Origin: Pegoplata infirma
Taxonomy: Eukaryota; Arthropoda; Insecta; Diptera; Anthomyiidae
Direction of reading: 5' to 3'
DNA: 64,000 bases
Assembly: GCA_963921195.1 (NCBI GenBank)
Contig: OY992537.1
Span: 18,501,125-18,565,124 of the forward strand
This document shows, in pieces, positions 44,967-56,349 of this stretch. The notes below the pieces were generated by a model that worked only from the letters and a program-made list of their open reading frames with translations, was not told where the DNA came from and did no database searches. The translations under genes were made by a program, and so were the position numbers. The first letter of the stretch is position 1. Each line of letters opens with the position of its first letter.

Positions 44967-44999
44967 AAAAAAAAAATTGTCAGGGCGTTTTTTTTGTGG

Positions 45000-45440
45000 G
45001 GGGGGGGGGGTTGATATGGTCAGTGGGGGACATTGAAAGCACCTTCCCATCGCGATAAATATACCAAATGTTTCATTTATTTAACAAAAATGCAAAAAAA
45101 CATGTAAAAAAGTGTATTTTTTTAGAGGTTGGTTTAGTTCTTTAAGAAGGAACTTTTTTCCTCCTTGTCCGATTTGGCCAATTTCCGAACTTAAACTGCC
45201 TAGGAACATAGCACATATTTGTGCCAAACTTAAGGGGTCTAGCTCTTTTATTTTGGACTGCATCGTGTTAACTACAGACGGACGGACGGACGGACAGACA
45301 TCGCTAGAATGTCTTAGAATCGATCACTAATCAATAATATATATACTTTATGGGGTCCCCGACCGATATTTCGATGAGTTACACACGGAATGACAAAGTG
45401 AGAATACCTCCATACTATAGTTGGAGGGTATAAAAACTGC
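45000..45440 (+). repeat. GTATAAAA interspersed repeat, another subtype
   Basis: A G11-12 run at 45000-45010 is followed by CCCATCGCGATAAATATACC, GAGGTTGGTTTAGTTCTTTA, (GACG)n at 45280-45300, CATCGCTAGAATGTC, ATATATACTTTATGGGG and the ending ATACTATAGTTGGAGGGTAT. Same layout as 300-640 and 20.62-21.08 kb, but with the 3' hairpin retained. A CACTC-type end (TTTTTTTGAGTG) lies at 45500-45511. Confidence 0.75.
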
Positions 45441-47030
45441 TGAAGGTTTGCTAAATCAAATTGAAAGTCGTTTAACAGATTTTTTGACAGAGTTTTTTTT
45501 TTTTGAGTGTAAGTATTAAACGTGTAACCTAATCAAATCTTAATATAATTGGACCATGTTTTGACTTACAAGGGAAGTCTCCCTGGTGTCACCCTCCGAT
45601 CTACATGAATTTGGATATGTTTTTAAGAACGAAAATGAATTCGACACGTATTTTTTAAGCGGCCCAAACTCATTTTTAAGGGGGGTCGATTTGTATGGGT
45701 GCACAGTGGAAGATGGACGCGCATCGTAACAAAATCAAAATTATCAGCGATTTTATCGGTTGAACATGGGTTTGATAAAAGACATCCTAGGTGATAGAAA
45801 ACCATTCATAAAATATTTATATGTCATTTACTTTGATCAGGGCGTCTCTCCAAAGTCCAAACATTTTCAGGTTTTTTTAAAAAATGAAAATTTTTTGGAG
45901 ACCTTTTTTAAATGATTGAGTAAAACTATTTCTAAGTAAGCTAACATCCTGAAATTTTAACACAGCTTTGATAATATATGTAACCAATTAAAACTGCTCT
46001 TATAAGCTAAAATTTTAAAACGCGTTATTCGTTAATTGACTGCCAAATGTTGTCATTTTTTAAGAAATGTGTAAAAAATACTCTTAATTATAGACTGCAT
46101 CTTTTGTGGAACCTTGTGGATACAGACAAATTCATTATGGAGTGAAACTAGAGGTATTTATCTAAACGAGCAACTTTATTTCGTCTGCAGTAACTTGCAG
46201 TTAAATTCAGGATAAGGCTCCAAAGTAGGGGCAATAAAAAGAAAAAAAAAACTTACATAAATTTAATTTTTAAAATTTTTATTTTTCGAAATTATTAAAT
46301 ATCAGCTTCAGCCTATTTAGATATTTACAAAAAAAAAAAAATGGTGATGCTGCATAGGCTTGAGAAACTAACTAAATACCCAGCAAAATTTGGCATTACT
46401 AGTAATAGGATTTGTAGTCCGGAACAAATGTTTGCCAAATGAACTAAAAAAGAAAGGATCTCACAGTCGAATGAGCATAAGGAACTCATAAAGGAGAGAA
46501 AACGCTTTGTGCAAGAACAGTTCAGAAAACGATTAGGAATATTAATCGATATACCTAAAAACGGTAAAAATTTACACCTAAAAATTTATACCTAAAAACG
46601 GTAAAAATTTACATATAAATTTGTTAAACTTTCTCTTTTATTTTTCAATATAAGGTTATGGCACAAGTAATGATGGCAATACAGCCAGAACATTGTTTGA
46701 AAACTACGCAATATCATCGGATATTACTGGAATAGACGAAAATATATTAAAGCGAGTATATATTATATTAACGTGCATTAACACAAGTGAAGAAATAAAT
46801 GCAACCGAATAATAAAATATGTTGAACTATATAATCAATTCATTAACTAATACAATTTAAATATTAGGTCAGTTATCAGAAGAATCGTTAGAAAGGTCGC
46901 ATAAATATTTTAAGATTTACAAAAGCAATTTTAGCAGAAAAAATTCAAGAATAAACAATCTAAAAGATATTTTTCAAAAATTTATGGTAGAATCAGATCC
47001 AAAAATTTCCATTTTATGTGAAGAAACATA

Positions 47031-48161
47031 CACTCAAAAAAATACGTTAGTAGATTTACTATTTTTTTTTTGCTAACGCTAGTTAGCTAACTTTTAGCAA
47101 ATTTTTAGTTGAGATTAGCATGTTAGCAAAAAATTCTTGTAAACTTCATTTAGCACATTAGCAATTTTAAACAAACTTTGAACTAATTTCTTTTGCTAAA
47201 TTTGAAATTGAGTTGACTACATTTTTACAAGATTTTTTGCTAATATTAGCAAAATAAATGGTAAATTTTTTTTTTATTTTCAGAAAACTTAAAATGGCGC
47301 TATCTCGGAAACTAAGCCAGATAGAGCAAAATGTAGGCCATTTTTGGTTCTAAGAATCTCCATAGTATAGCCGGTCCTCTTCACATGTGTGGACCGTAAT
47401 GGGCCCTAACTTTGGATCCAAAAAAGTTAGCATTCCCGAAAATTTTAAAATGCTCATATCTCGGTAAATATTGCCGACACAACAAAAAGTCCAAAAGCGT
47501 TTTTTTAGCTCTCAACACGTAGACCGCAAAATAGTCAAAAGCTCTCCGAATAATATTTTTAAAGTTATCGAGTTTTTTAATTCTCAAGACCCCAGTGGTC
47601 CCCTATAATCACGTATCTCAAAAACTAAGCAAGTTAGAGCGAAACGGACACAAATTTTGGATCAAAAACTATGACGATTTTTAAGGAACCCAACTAGGTC
47701 TAGGCCCATCGGGGTCTGGACCTATCGGGTCCGAACCCAATGGGGTCCTCAGATGTGTATAAACTAAGTTCAAAAAAAAAAAAATATTTAGTTAACTAAT
47801 TATTGGCAAAACCCCAGCAAAATTTTCTGTTCCCAATAATCGGTTCCAGAACGCATCATTTTACCCTGCAACCGATTCTACTTAACATTCCAGAATCAAT
47901 GATTTTTGTTTGAAATTGTCCCAAAAGCAATCGTTTTTTAAAGCAAGTAGTTTTTTTGAAAAATAATTTTACATAGAAAATTTTGTTGTGATTACCATAG
48001 AATACATTCAAGAATCTGTTGAACCAGGAATTTGTTCCAAAAAATTTTCCTGGGACATTTTTGCTAACTTTAGCAAAAAAATTGTGGGTTCAAAATCAGC
48101 AAATTTTCTTGTAGGTTTACAAGATTTTTTTGCTAACATTACAGTTTTTTTTTTTTGAGTG
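47031..48161. mobile_element. CACTCAAAAAAATAC MITE with TTAGCAAAA arms, TA target, in the transposase exon
   Basis: CACTCAAAAAAATACGTTAG at the left and TTTTTTTTTTTTGAGTG at the right are flanked by TA. The left arm is an array of TTAGCAAAA/TTTGCTAA words. The middle (47.28-47.70 kb) has the AACTAAGC.AGATAGAGC.AAA module found at 3.4 and 8.35 kb. A CCCAGCAAAA MITE is nested at 47813-48054. The terminus recurs at 63923. Confidence 0.85.
47813..48054. mobile_element. CCCAGCAAAATTTT-ended MITE with AC target
   Basis: The ends CCCAGCAAAATTTTCTG and AAAAATTTTCCTGGG are flanked by AC on both sides. The interior pairs GGTTCCAGAACGCATC-like and CCTGCAACCGATTC words only weakly. About 240 bp, non-coding. 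Confidence 0.65.
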
Positions 48162-48420
48162 TAGAACTTCATAAAAAAGGAACCTTATCCAAAGGAACTA
48201 TTGCAACTAATACAAAAGAACTAATTTTATTTATTATTTTATTTATTACGATATTGCATTATCGTGTCTATGTTAATTTGTTTTTTAATGTTTTAATCCT
48301 ATTATTATTTATTTTTGATTTATTACTACTATTTATTTATTATAAATCAATAAAATAAAATTGATAAAAAAGTCATACGTGCCGGATATTTTAGTGTAGG
48401 GCTAAAGGTAATTTTTGCAA

Positions 48421-49154
48421 CCCAGCAAAACTTAGATTACCAAATAAGGTATAAAATAAGGTATAAGATCTCTTATTTTATACATTGCAGCATTGATGAT
48501 TTTAACAGGCGATGAGACTCAAAGTAATGCATCCACATTATCACAAAGAATACCAGTAAGGTATAAAATAAGTCATAAATTTATAACGAAGAATAGGAGT
48601 AAGGTGTAAAATATATGATATTTTACAGGTTACGAGAAATGAAATAATATAGCATACCAGAAGATAATATATAAGGTGTAACGAGTAGTGAAAAAGTATT
48701 TTTGTATTAAATTTACTCTCGTGATTGTAAGTGAGCGTAAGTAGATAAAATATGCTCGTGAGTGTGTGTCGTTAGAAAATTTCCTGTCGTAAGCCCATCT
48801 CTAGTTTAAACTTATGAATTTTATTATAAAACAATTATTTTTTATGTTATTGTAATGCATTATGCATCCAATTATAAATAACACATTATTTCCAACTTTC
48901 AAATAATACATAATGTAACCAAATATAAGTCATCCATGATTTAATGTTTAGAAATAACAAATATGAAATACATTTTTTCCAATAATCATGCATTACGTAG
49001 CAAATTATTAGTAATGCATTATTTTTCACCTGAAAATAATACGTTGTGGAACAAATGTTTGGTAAGACATCATAAAATAATGCTACAAATAAGTTATATG
49101 CATTACCTGGTAATGTGTTATATAATCACTACCCATTACCAAAGTTTTGCTGGG
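48421..49154. mobile_element. CCCAGCAAAACTT-ended MITE with AA target
   Basis: CCCAGCAAAACTT and AAGTTTTGCTGGG are perfect inverted ends flanked by AA. The arms contain AAGGTATAAAATAAG and ATGCATTA(T/C) repeated words. A fragment (about 48690-48805) is the reverse of the TAGAGATGG / CACTCACAC element near 53.57 kb. Confidence 0.8.
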
Positions 49155-49548
49155 AAATATTAAATTTATCTTTTTTGTGCAATTTAAAATAGGTTTGATA
49201 CAAGCAATCCCACTTATATATTTATATTGTCAGATTTGTTAACTTAAAAAGTCGATACATTTGGTCATAATTTAACTCCATTTTTTATATGTATTTTAAC
49301 TAATAATGTTTAATGATGTATATTTACTCTATCCGAACGACATTCAGTAATAATATATCAAAAATGTCAATGATTTTAACATTTTTTTAGCATTTGTTCA
49401 TATAAATAAATTAGCAAACTTTGCATTCAATTTATAAGTAGGGTGCAAGGAGGACAACAAACTTTGATCACAGCTTCAATTGCTTAAGGTCCCTAGTTTT
49501 TAGAATGCCTAATTTTGTTTTACAACTCCTAACCGTTTAGAAGATATA

Positions 49549-49837
49549 CCCGGGTAAAAATTAAATATATATGATCATATATGAAGATATATGGATCATA
49601 TATGGATTTATATAACCATATATTATCATATATGCCTCCATATATGTTCATATATGATCTGATCCGAAAATTGGCCCGATATGACCTCATATGATATGAC
49701 CTCATATCGGGCCAATTTTCGGATCAGATCATATATGAACATATATGGAGGCATATATGATAATATATGGTTATATAAATCCATATATGATCCATATATC
49801 TTCATATATGATCATATATATTTAATTTTTACCCGGG
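49549..49837. mobile_element. Near-perfect 289-bp palindrome, CCCGGGTAAAAA ends, TA target
   Basis: The two arms of about 135 bp pair almost completely from CCCGGGTAAAAATTAAATAT to CCAATTTTCGGATCAGATC-type sequence. Only a short loop around ACCTCATATGATATGACCT is left. TA flanks both sides. The ends match the CCCGAGTAAAAA family at 27630 and 33246, making this the youngest or most symmetrical member. Confidence 0.9.
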
Positions 49838-50439
49838 TAGTCAAAAAACTTCGATGCGCGCGTTTTCCATACAAACCGTCCACTGTGGGGTGGTAACAAG
49901 GGGCCAAAAAAGTTAATATTTTTCGACTTATTAACAAAAATGTCCTAAAATTTTGGTATTTTACTCAATATGACGAAAAGTTGTTCATGTTTGGACACGC
50001 TCTTAGCACACGTAGACAGGTTTTCCAAAGACCTTTCATTTGGTATGTAACATGACTAGGTTTCTTTGCATAATATAGGAGATAAACGAAAAAAACTGGA
50101 AAATAGCCTTGTCATCCCCCCTCCTTTTTACCCCTAATTATGAATTTGGGCCGCTAAAAAAAATAAAATAAATAAATTTCTGATCTACAAAATAAAACCA
50201 ATTCCATAAATATCTGCGGGTGACACAAGGGAGACTTCCCTTGTTAGTTCCCATATAGAAATTTCGGCTGACAATTCCACTAAAATTTGGTTGTTTTGTG
50301 GATTCTACACTTAATAAAAATCTAACAAATTATAAATTAAATCGGTTCCATGGACTTGGGACCCATTTTCCGGAAAACACTGGTGTAGGGTATCATATGA
50401 TCGGTCTTGACCGGCTATAATTTTCTCACTTGTTTTTTT

Positions 50440-50704
50440 TTTTTTTGGTAATTTTAATTTTTTTTTTCGTAATTGTCCAAATTTTCAAGGTAATTTTACA
50501 AAAAAAATATAGTAAAGTCACGGGAATGCCTTGTAAGTTTTATCCTGTCAAAAAAGTTGAAAATTTACAATTTTTTTTTGGTAAAAAGCTTGTAAAATTA
50601 CAAAAAGCTCGTAATTTTTACTAGGAATCCTCTTAAAATAGGAGGTATCAAAAAATAAAAATTGCAAGCTTTCCTTTTCATTTTACAATGTTTTTTTTAG
50701 TGTA
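50440..50704. mobile_element. TTGTAAAATTAC-word MITE fragment
   Basis: Repeated AAGCTTGTAAAATTAC and CCTTGTAAGTTTTATCC words and a right end CAATGTTTTTTTTAGTG/TA match the 42483 element. The left end has decayed into a T tract. Confidence 0.6.
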
Positions 50705-51780
50705 TAAAAAGTTAAAATTTTTAAAAACTGTCTGAAATTTTTTCTGTGTACCCAATACTCATACATTTATATATTATTTTTTCTCGGCCCACACAGATTA
50801 TCTGCGTATTTCGATCTTGTGAATGTGAATTTACACGTTAACACCTTTGGGTTTTTTTTTGTTGTTCTTGTTGTGTTGCTGTTGTTTTGCCATTACTGCT
50901 TGCTGTTGTAACTCATTGTTGACTTAAAAATGTTTGAAAAATTTGTTCTAAATCACTGGTTACCAACCACATTATGCAGTTAAGTTGTTGTTAAATGTTT
51001 GCATTTTTTGTTGTTGTTGCTGTTGTAGTTATTGTTGTTGCTAAAAATTTTCTAGTTACAACATAACAAATACAATAACGCCTTTTCTAACTTCATTTAC
51101 AGTAGGGTGGCAACTATATAAGTGGGTGGAATTTTTTAAATAGGGGTGTCACGCCTTATTGTTACAAAGTTTAAAATAGGCAGATTTTACATAATTATTT
51201 ATAGTTTTTTTTTGTCAGATATTTATTTTTTTGCCTCGCAATTTCAAAAACACTTAAAAATAAATTCCACCCTTTAAAATTTTATATCAACGTAATACTT
51301 GTATGTTTCTGACGTTTCGGGGTACTACATGTATGTGATTGAAATCAACAGCAGGAGCAGTCAGTATGTTTAAAGCTATATATGTAATACTCGTATGTAG
51401 TTAGACGTAGTTACCCGTATGTTGCTGTTTTTGGGATATATATTTTTTTTTTTCTTTTCAAAGAATCCAAAGGTGGAGGTGTAATGTTGAAGGCGTTTAG
51501 TGTACTTGTGTAGTTTGTGGTTGGTTTTATTTTAATTTTTCTTTTTTGCAAGTTTTGTTTTGTAAATCATTTCCTTTCTTTGGCTTAAAGGGGTTGCTAT
51601 TTAAACAGAAAAAAGAGTATTTACTACTTTGTGTCGATTTAAATTAAGGAATTTAAATAAATAATAAAAAAAAAAATTGTTTAAAAGGAATGCAATAAAC
51701 ATTTTACTTTATTAAGCCTTTAAATAAAAGTAAGAAACGTTTCATTTTTTTAAGGCTGGGTGAATACGAGGGTTAATTTA
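50705..51780. other. No gene seen; GTT-rich microsatellites
   Basis: Interrupted GTT/GTTGCT runs at about 50860-50920 and 51000-51045 are typical fly trinucleotide repeats. No exon or element ends could be supported. This may be unique host sequence. Confidence 0.55.
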
Positions 51781-52851
51781 AAATTCTGTGTTATCGATAT
51801 CTTAATTAAAGAACATTTTTTTTTCATTGAAAAAAAAAAAGTTATTGATAAATCAATAACAGTAAATGTTTAATGAAAATTTTTTAAGTAATCGATAAAT
51901 CCAAAGCAGAGATTTTCTTTAAAAAATTATTGAGTTATCAATAATTCAATAATCGATAGTTCGATAACAGAGCATTATCTATAAAAAATTATAAAGTTAT
52001 CGATATATTATTAAGTTATTTATAAATTAATTACAGTAAATTTTCTATAATTCGGTGCTATTGATATCTTCACAGCATTCTAAACATAATTATGACAATT
52101 TTTTATCGAAAACCATTTAGCTATCGATATCAGAACATTGTCTGTAGAAAATTTTTGAGATGTTGACAAATCGGTAAAAGAAAATTTTCTATGGAAAATC
52201 ATTCAGGTATCGAAAAATCGGATCAGGATAAAAAAATATAAAGTTATTGATAAATTAATAACATAATCGATACAGAATTACAAAAAAAAAAAAAATTTCT
52301 TAAGACAGTTATTTAGTTATCGATAATTCAATAACAGTATAGGGGTTAAAGAAATGTTAAAGCTATCGATAAATTGATAATAGAAAATTTTCTGTATAAA
52401 ACAAACCATTTTAGTTATCGATAACAAAAAAAAGAAAAATAACAAAAAAAAAAAAAGAATAACAAAAGATAAAAAACAAAAGATCAAAAATAAAAGCAGA
52501 ACATTTTCTACAGAAAACTATTAAGTCATCTATAAATCGATAGAAGAAAATTTTCTGTAGAATATTATTATTTAAAAGTTTATTCCGTTATCGACAGAAA
52601 ATTTTCTATAGAAAATTATTTAATTATCGATAACAGAAAATTTTCTATAGAAAAATATTAAAATATTAAAAAAGAGAAATTTCTTTAGAAAATTATTAAG
52701 ATATCGATAAATCGATAACAGAAAATTTTCTATAGAAAATTATTAAGTTATCTTTAAACCGATAACAGAAAATTTTTAATATAAATCGATAAAGCTATCG
52801 AAAAACCGATAACCAAAAATTTTCTATAGAAAGTTATTATTTAGTTATTAC

Positions 52852-53540
52852 CAGGGAAACCAAAAATATGTTCTAAAAAACACGTTTTATGCGCTTAAAA
52901 AATGCCCTTAAAAACGGAAAATATGCTCTAAAAACAATAAAAATATGCTCTTAAAAAAATTATGTCCCCTTTTTTGTTGTATTTTTTACAATTTGTTAGA
53001 GAATAGACCCTCCAAATACCGTTATGTGCGATAGTAAAAGGGTTAAATATGCTCTACAAAAATATTTTCCTAAATGTTTTCTGCCAAGTTGCTGAATCTA
53101 AAGAAAACATAGTTTCATATACCGATATAAAGCAAGAACAGACCAAATGGGAATCAATCGTCACAATTCCGTAATTGTTGAAAAAAAACGTTCTTGTTGG
53201 ATAAAAAATTTAAAAATACATGTTGTCATAAAAAAAATTGGAAAAGAATGCTCTAAAAATTAAAAAAAAAAATGCTCTAAAAATGTAAAAATATGCTCTA
53301 AAAAGTGGAAAAATGCTCTAAAAATTGAAAATATGCTCTAAAAATATGCTCTTATGCTAAAATATGCTATTAAACCTAAAATATGCAAAAATATGCTCTT
53401 AAGGCTAAAATATGCAAAAATATGCTCTAACAAATCGATGCCAGATTTCTTAAAAACTTCTGAAACGGATAAATACCTTAACTATTTATCAATAAAATGC
53501 ACAGGAAAAAACATGATACTGCATATTTTTGGTTTCCCTG
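52852..53540. mobile_element. hAT-type MITE, CAGGGAAACCAAAAATATG ends
   Basis: CAGGGAAACCAAAAATATG and CATATTTTTGGTTTCCCTG are perfect inverted ends. Identical GTTATTAC octamers flank them (52844-52851, 53541-53548). Subterminal arrays of ATATGCTCTAAAA occupy the right 300 bp and, diverged, the left 80 bp. Non-coding. Confidence 0.92.
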
Positions 53541-53567
53541 GTTATTACTTAGTTATCGAAATTAGAG

Positions 53568-54105
53568 ATGGACGCGTAAGTTATTTTTGACTCACACTCA
53601 CGCTTACGACAGGAATTTTTGAATCACACACACACACTCACTCACGAGCATAATTTTTCTACTCACACTCACTCACAATCACGTAAGTAAATTTAATACA
53701 ACTCACACTCATGTGCACTCACACAAGCTTCACTCACACTCACGTTGACTCACACTCACAAAACTTTTATTTATACAAAAAAAAGAAAAATTTAAAAACA
53801 AAAATTTTAAAAATTTTAAGCAAATAATTTTTTTTTTTTGCTTTTTTCGTACGAAATCCTTAATTTTATCGAATTTAATGTTATTTTTTTTGGTACGAAA
53901 GGAAATATGAAGAGAAAATAAATCACGCAAACTCACGCAAAAAAAAATCGAGTCACGCACACTCACTCACGAAAAAATCTTACTCACGCACACTCACTCA
54001 TGCATATTTTTTCTGCACTCACAATCACTCACAATCACGTGAGTAAAATCGAATTCAGTCACACTCACGCGTGATCACGCGTGAATCACGCTCTAATCTG
54101 CTCAT
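53568..54105. mobile_element. TAGAGATGG-ended element built from CACTCACACTCACG words
   Basis: The left end TAGAGATGGACGCGTAAG is followed by dense CACTCAC/CACGCACACTC repeats that continue to about 54100. A related end lies reversed at 48690-48805 and reads CTAGAGATGGGCTTACGACA. The right terminus is unclear (possibly ATCACGCTCTAA), so the superfamily is not assigned. Confidence 0.55.
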
Positions 54106-55174
54106 GTGTTCTTCTCTAATCAACATATCTATAAAGAAGATTTTCTTTAGAAAATTATAAAGTTATCTTTAAATCGATAACAGAAAATTTTCTTTATCGA
54201 TAAAGAGAAAATGTTCCATAGAAAATTATTACTTTCTAAATTATTGTTTTCTACAGAAAATTATTATATATTGGGCAACCGACAATTTTCTATTGGAAAT
54301 TATTATGAAACTTATTGATAAATCGATAACAGAAGTAAAATATTAAATTATCGATAACAGAAATTTTATATTGAAAAGTTATCAATAAAATGATTACATA
54401 CAAGGAATTTGTTTTTAAATGCTTTTTTTAGTTATCGGAATATATGTAAATGTATACAAAAAACTTTTTTAAGTTAACGATTAATCGATAACAAATCGAT
54501 AAGAATTTTTTTTATAAAAATTATTAAGTTTTCGTAAATTATGTAAATAGAGTTATCGATAAGTCGATAGCATAAAATTTTCTATAAAAATATATTAAGT
54601 TATCGATAAATCGATAACAGAAAATTTTCTATAAAATATTATTAAGTTATCGATGAATTGATAACAACGATTTTTTTATAGAATTGTTTTTGGTTATCGG
54701 TAAATTGATGACGGTCAATTTTCTATAAAAAATTAATATGTTATCGATAAAGCAAAAACAGAACATTTTTTTCTTTCTTCACTTGTTTATAAAAAAATTA
54801 TTAAATGATAGATAGATAAATAGATAGCAGACAATTTTCTATAGTAAAATATAAAGTTATTTATAAATCGATTCGAGAAAATTTTCTGTAGTGAAATGTT
54901 AAGTTATCGATAACTTACAGAACATGTTCTATTGAAAAGTTATCGATTAATCAATTTTCTATACAATTTTTTATTTAAAGTATATATATATTTTTGAAGT
55001 TATCGATTAATCGATAACAGATAATTCTTAACTAAAAATATTTTGTTATAGATAAGTCGTTAAAATATATATTTATAAAATTATAATGTTGTCAATAAAT
55101 CGATAACAACAAATTTTTAATAGAAGTTTTTTTAGTTATCGATAACAGAAAATTTTCTAAAAAATATTCATCCT

Positions 55175-55795
55175 TATTTCTAAATACGCGCATCACTTCG
55201 ACGTCGAATGAGTTTCACTTTCGACGACCGAGTTTCACCACATTCTACAATACTTCAGTGGTATCGGTGAAGGAATATCGATTAATTTGTGTCATCACTA
55301 GCAAAACACAAAAAAACAACAAAACATATACAATAACATGAATTGTAAATTAATTAAAATTATGTTGCGGGTCATATTTGATATTTATTTTCAATCTTAC
55401 TATAATATATATAATTAAAAAATTAAGAATAAGTATTTTAAACTTCAGAAATTAAACAAAAAATCGCCATAAACAAAAATCCGTCCCTGTGTGGCACAGT
55501 CCGGGAACAAATGCAGTTTGCATTTTCATGGTTTTTATTCTGCCGGAGGCATTTTTATTACATAATTTATACAAAAATAAAACACTAAATTGATATTTAA
55601 AAGAAAATTCTATGAGTTTTAATGATTTAGTTAAAAAAAACACAATTTTCTATAAAAACGCGTCAAAAAAGATGTCGAACAAAATTGTATGAATCTGGCG
55701 TCGAAGACGAATTGAGGAATACGTCGAATGTCGACGATAACGAAAAAAACATATGTTTTTCGTCTGTATGATCTCCAACGTATTTAGGAATACCA
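55175..55795. mobile_element. Putative insertion with CTAAATACG ends inside the satellite
   Basis: TTTCTAAATACGCG near the left and CGTATTTAGGAATACC near the right are diverged inverted ends. Between them the sequence loses the satellite pattern and gains GACGTCGAATGAGTTTCAC and GTCGAATGTCGACGATAAC. No flanking duplication is clear. Confidence 0.45.
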
Positions 55796-56349
55796 AAAAT
55801 TATTAAGTTATCGATAAATCGATAACAGAAAACTATTATTAATTCATCAATAAATCGATAACAGAAAATGTTCTATAAAAAATTATTAAGTTATTAAAAT
55901 TATTAAGTTAATTATCGATAACAGAAATTAAAAAAAAAAATATATTTTCGTAAATTGAGTAAAAAATTATCGATAACATAAAACATGTAAAATTTTCTAT
56001 AAAAAAATTACAAAAAATCGAAAGCAAAAAACTTTGTATTAAAAATAATTAAGTTATCGATAAACTGATAACAACGATTTTTTTATAGACATTTTTTAAG
56101 TTACCGGTAAATTGATAAGGGACAATTTTCTATAAAAAATTAATATGCTATCGATAAAGCAAAAACAGAAAATTTTATTTCTTTCTATCGATAACTGTTA
56201 GAGTTGTCAATTATTCGACTTTCAACTTCTTTCGAATAACTCAAATAAATGTTTTTCCTTGTTCGATCACACGATTAAGGATCAAAATTTATTCGATTAA
56301 TCGAAGAGAATAACGAATCAAAAAATGGTCTTTAAAAAATAATTTTAGT

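Larger units (their letters stand above)
46341..48224 (+). pseudogene. Transib (RAG1-like) transposase C-terminal exons, disrupted
   Basis: Exon piece 1 (46341-46563) reads KLTKYPAKFGITSNR, SPEQMFAK, an in-frame TGA (46440-46442), then ERKRFVQEQFRKRLGILIDI. An intron (GTAAAAA...AATATAAG) leads to piece 2 (46655-46812): YGTSNDGNTARTLFENYA and NILKRVYIILTCINTSE, ending in TAA. Piece 3 (from 46868 after an AG acceptor) reads GQLSEESLERSHKYFKIYKS, NFSRKNSRINNLKDIFQKFM and ESDPKIS. A MITE interrupts at 47031, and FIKKEPYPKELLQLIQKN-stop follows at 48164-48224. DGNTAR and the SEE..E....YF....FSRK.SR block match the C-terminal core of Transib transposases and RAG1 (NGNFARK and the region of its last catalytic Glu). 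The expected VHK..IHG segment between pieces 2 and 3 is absent. Confidence 0.7.
45702..49887 (+). mobile_element. Transib transposon remnant, CACAGTG ends, 5-bp GGGTG duplication
   Basis: The termini are CACAGTGGAAG...CGCGCATCG and the complement CACAGTGGACGG...CGCGCATCG, flanked by GGGTG (45697-45701 and 49888-49892). Transib elements characteristically make 5-bp GC-rich duplications and start with CACWRTG. CACAGTG is also the RAG signal heptamer. C-terminal transposase exons lie on the plus strand at 46.34-48.22 kb. MITEs at 47031, 47813, 48421 and 49549 have landed inside it. The N-terminal transposase region and the first two catalytic acids were not recognised. Confidence 0.75.
45569..50243. 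mobile_element. PIF-like CAAGGGAAGTCTCCCT MITE split by a Transib element
   Basis: The left half (45569-45701) starts CAAGGGAAGTCTCCCTGGTG after TTA. The right half (49888-50243) ends CAAGGGAGACTTCCCTTG before TTA. Together they are collinear with the intact relative at 2752-3332 read in reverse, apart from about 95 bp missing at the insertion point. The intervening 4.2 kb is the Transib transposon. Confidence 0.85.
51785..56195. repeat. Degenerate TATCGATA satellite, about 4.4 kb including insertions
   Basis: An approximate 47-bp unit, TTATCGATAAATCGATAACA plus GAAAATTTTCTATAGAAAATTATTAAG, repeats with many substitutions and indels from 51.79 kb to 56.19 kb. It is interrupted by a hAT MITE (52852-53540), a CACTCA-rich element (about 53568-54105) and another insertion (about 55175-55795). 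Each good unit carries TATCGATA, which is the insect DRE motif, and the stem AAAATTTTCTATAGAAAATT. Confidence 0.9.

Noticed and set aside
48155..48358. 67-codon hydrophobic frame as a membrane protein
   Set aside because: It starts inside a MITE end. The correct frame here is the last codons of the Transib transposase, and the hydrophobic run comes from AT-rich sequence.
49549..49837. microRNA precursor
   Set aside because: The stem is about 135 bp with transposon ends and a TA duplication. This fits a MITE rather than a microRNA hairpin.
53354..53590. 78-codon frame near 53.4 kb
   Set aside because: It is made of the ATGCTCTAAAA subterminal array of a hAT MITE.
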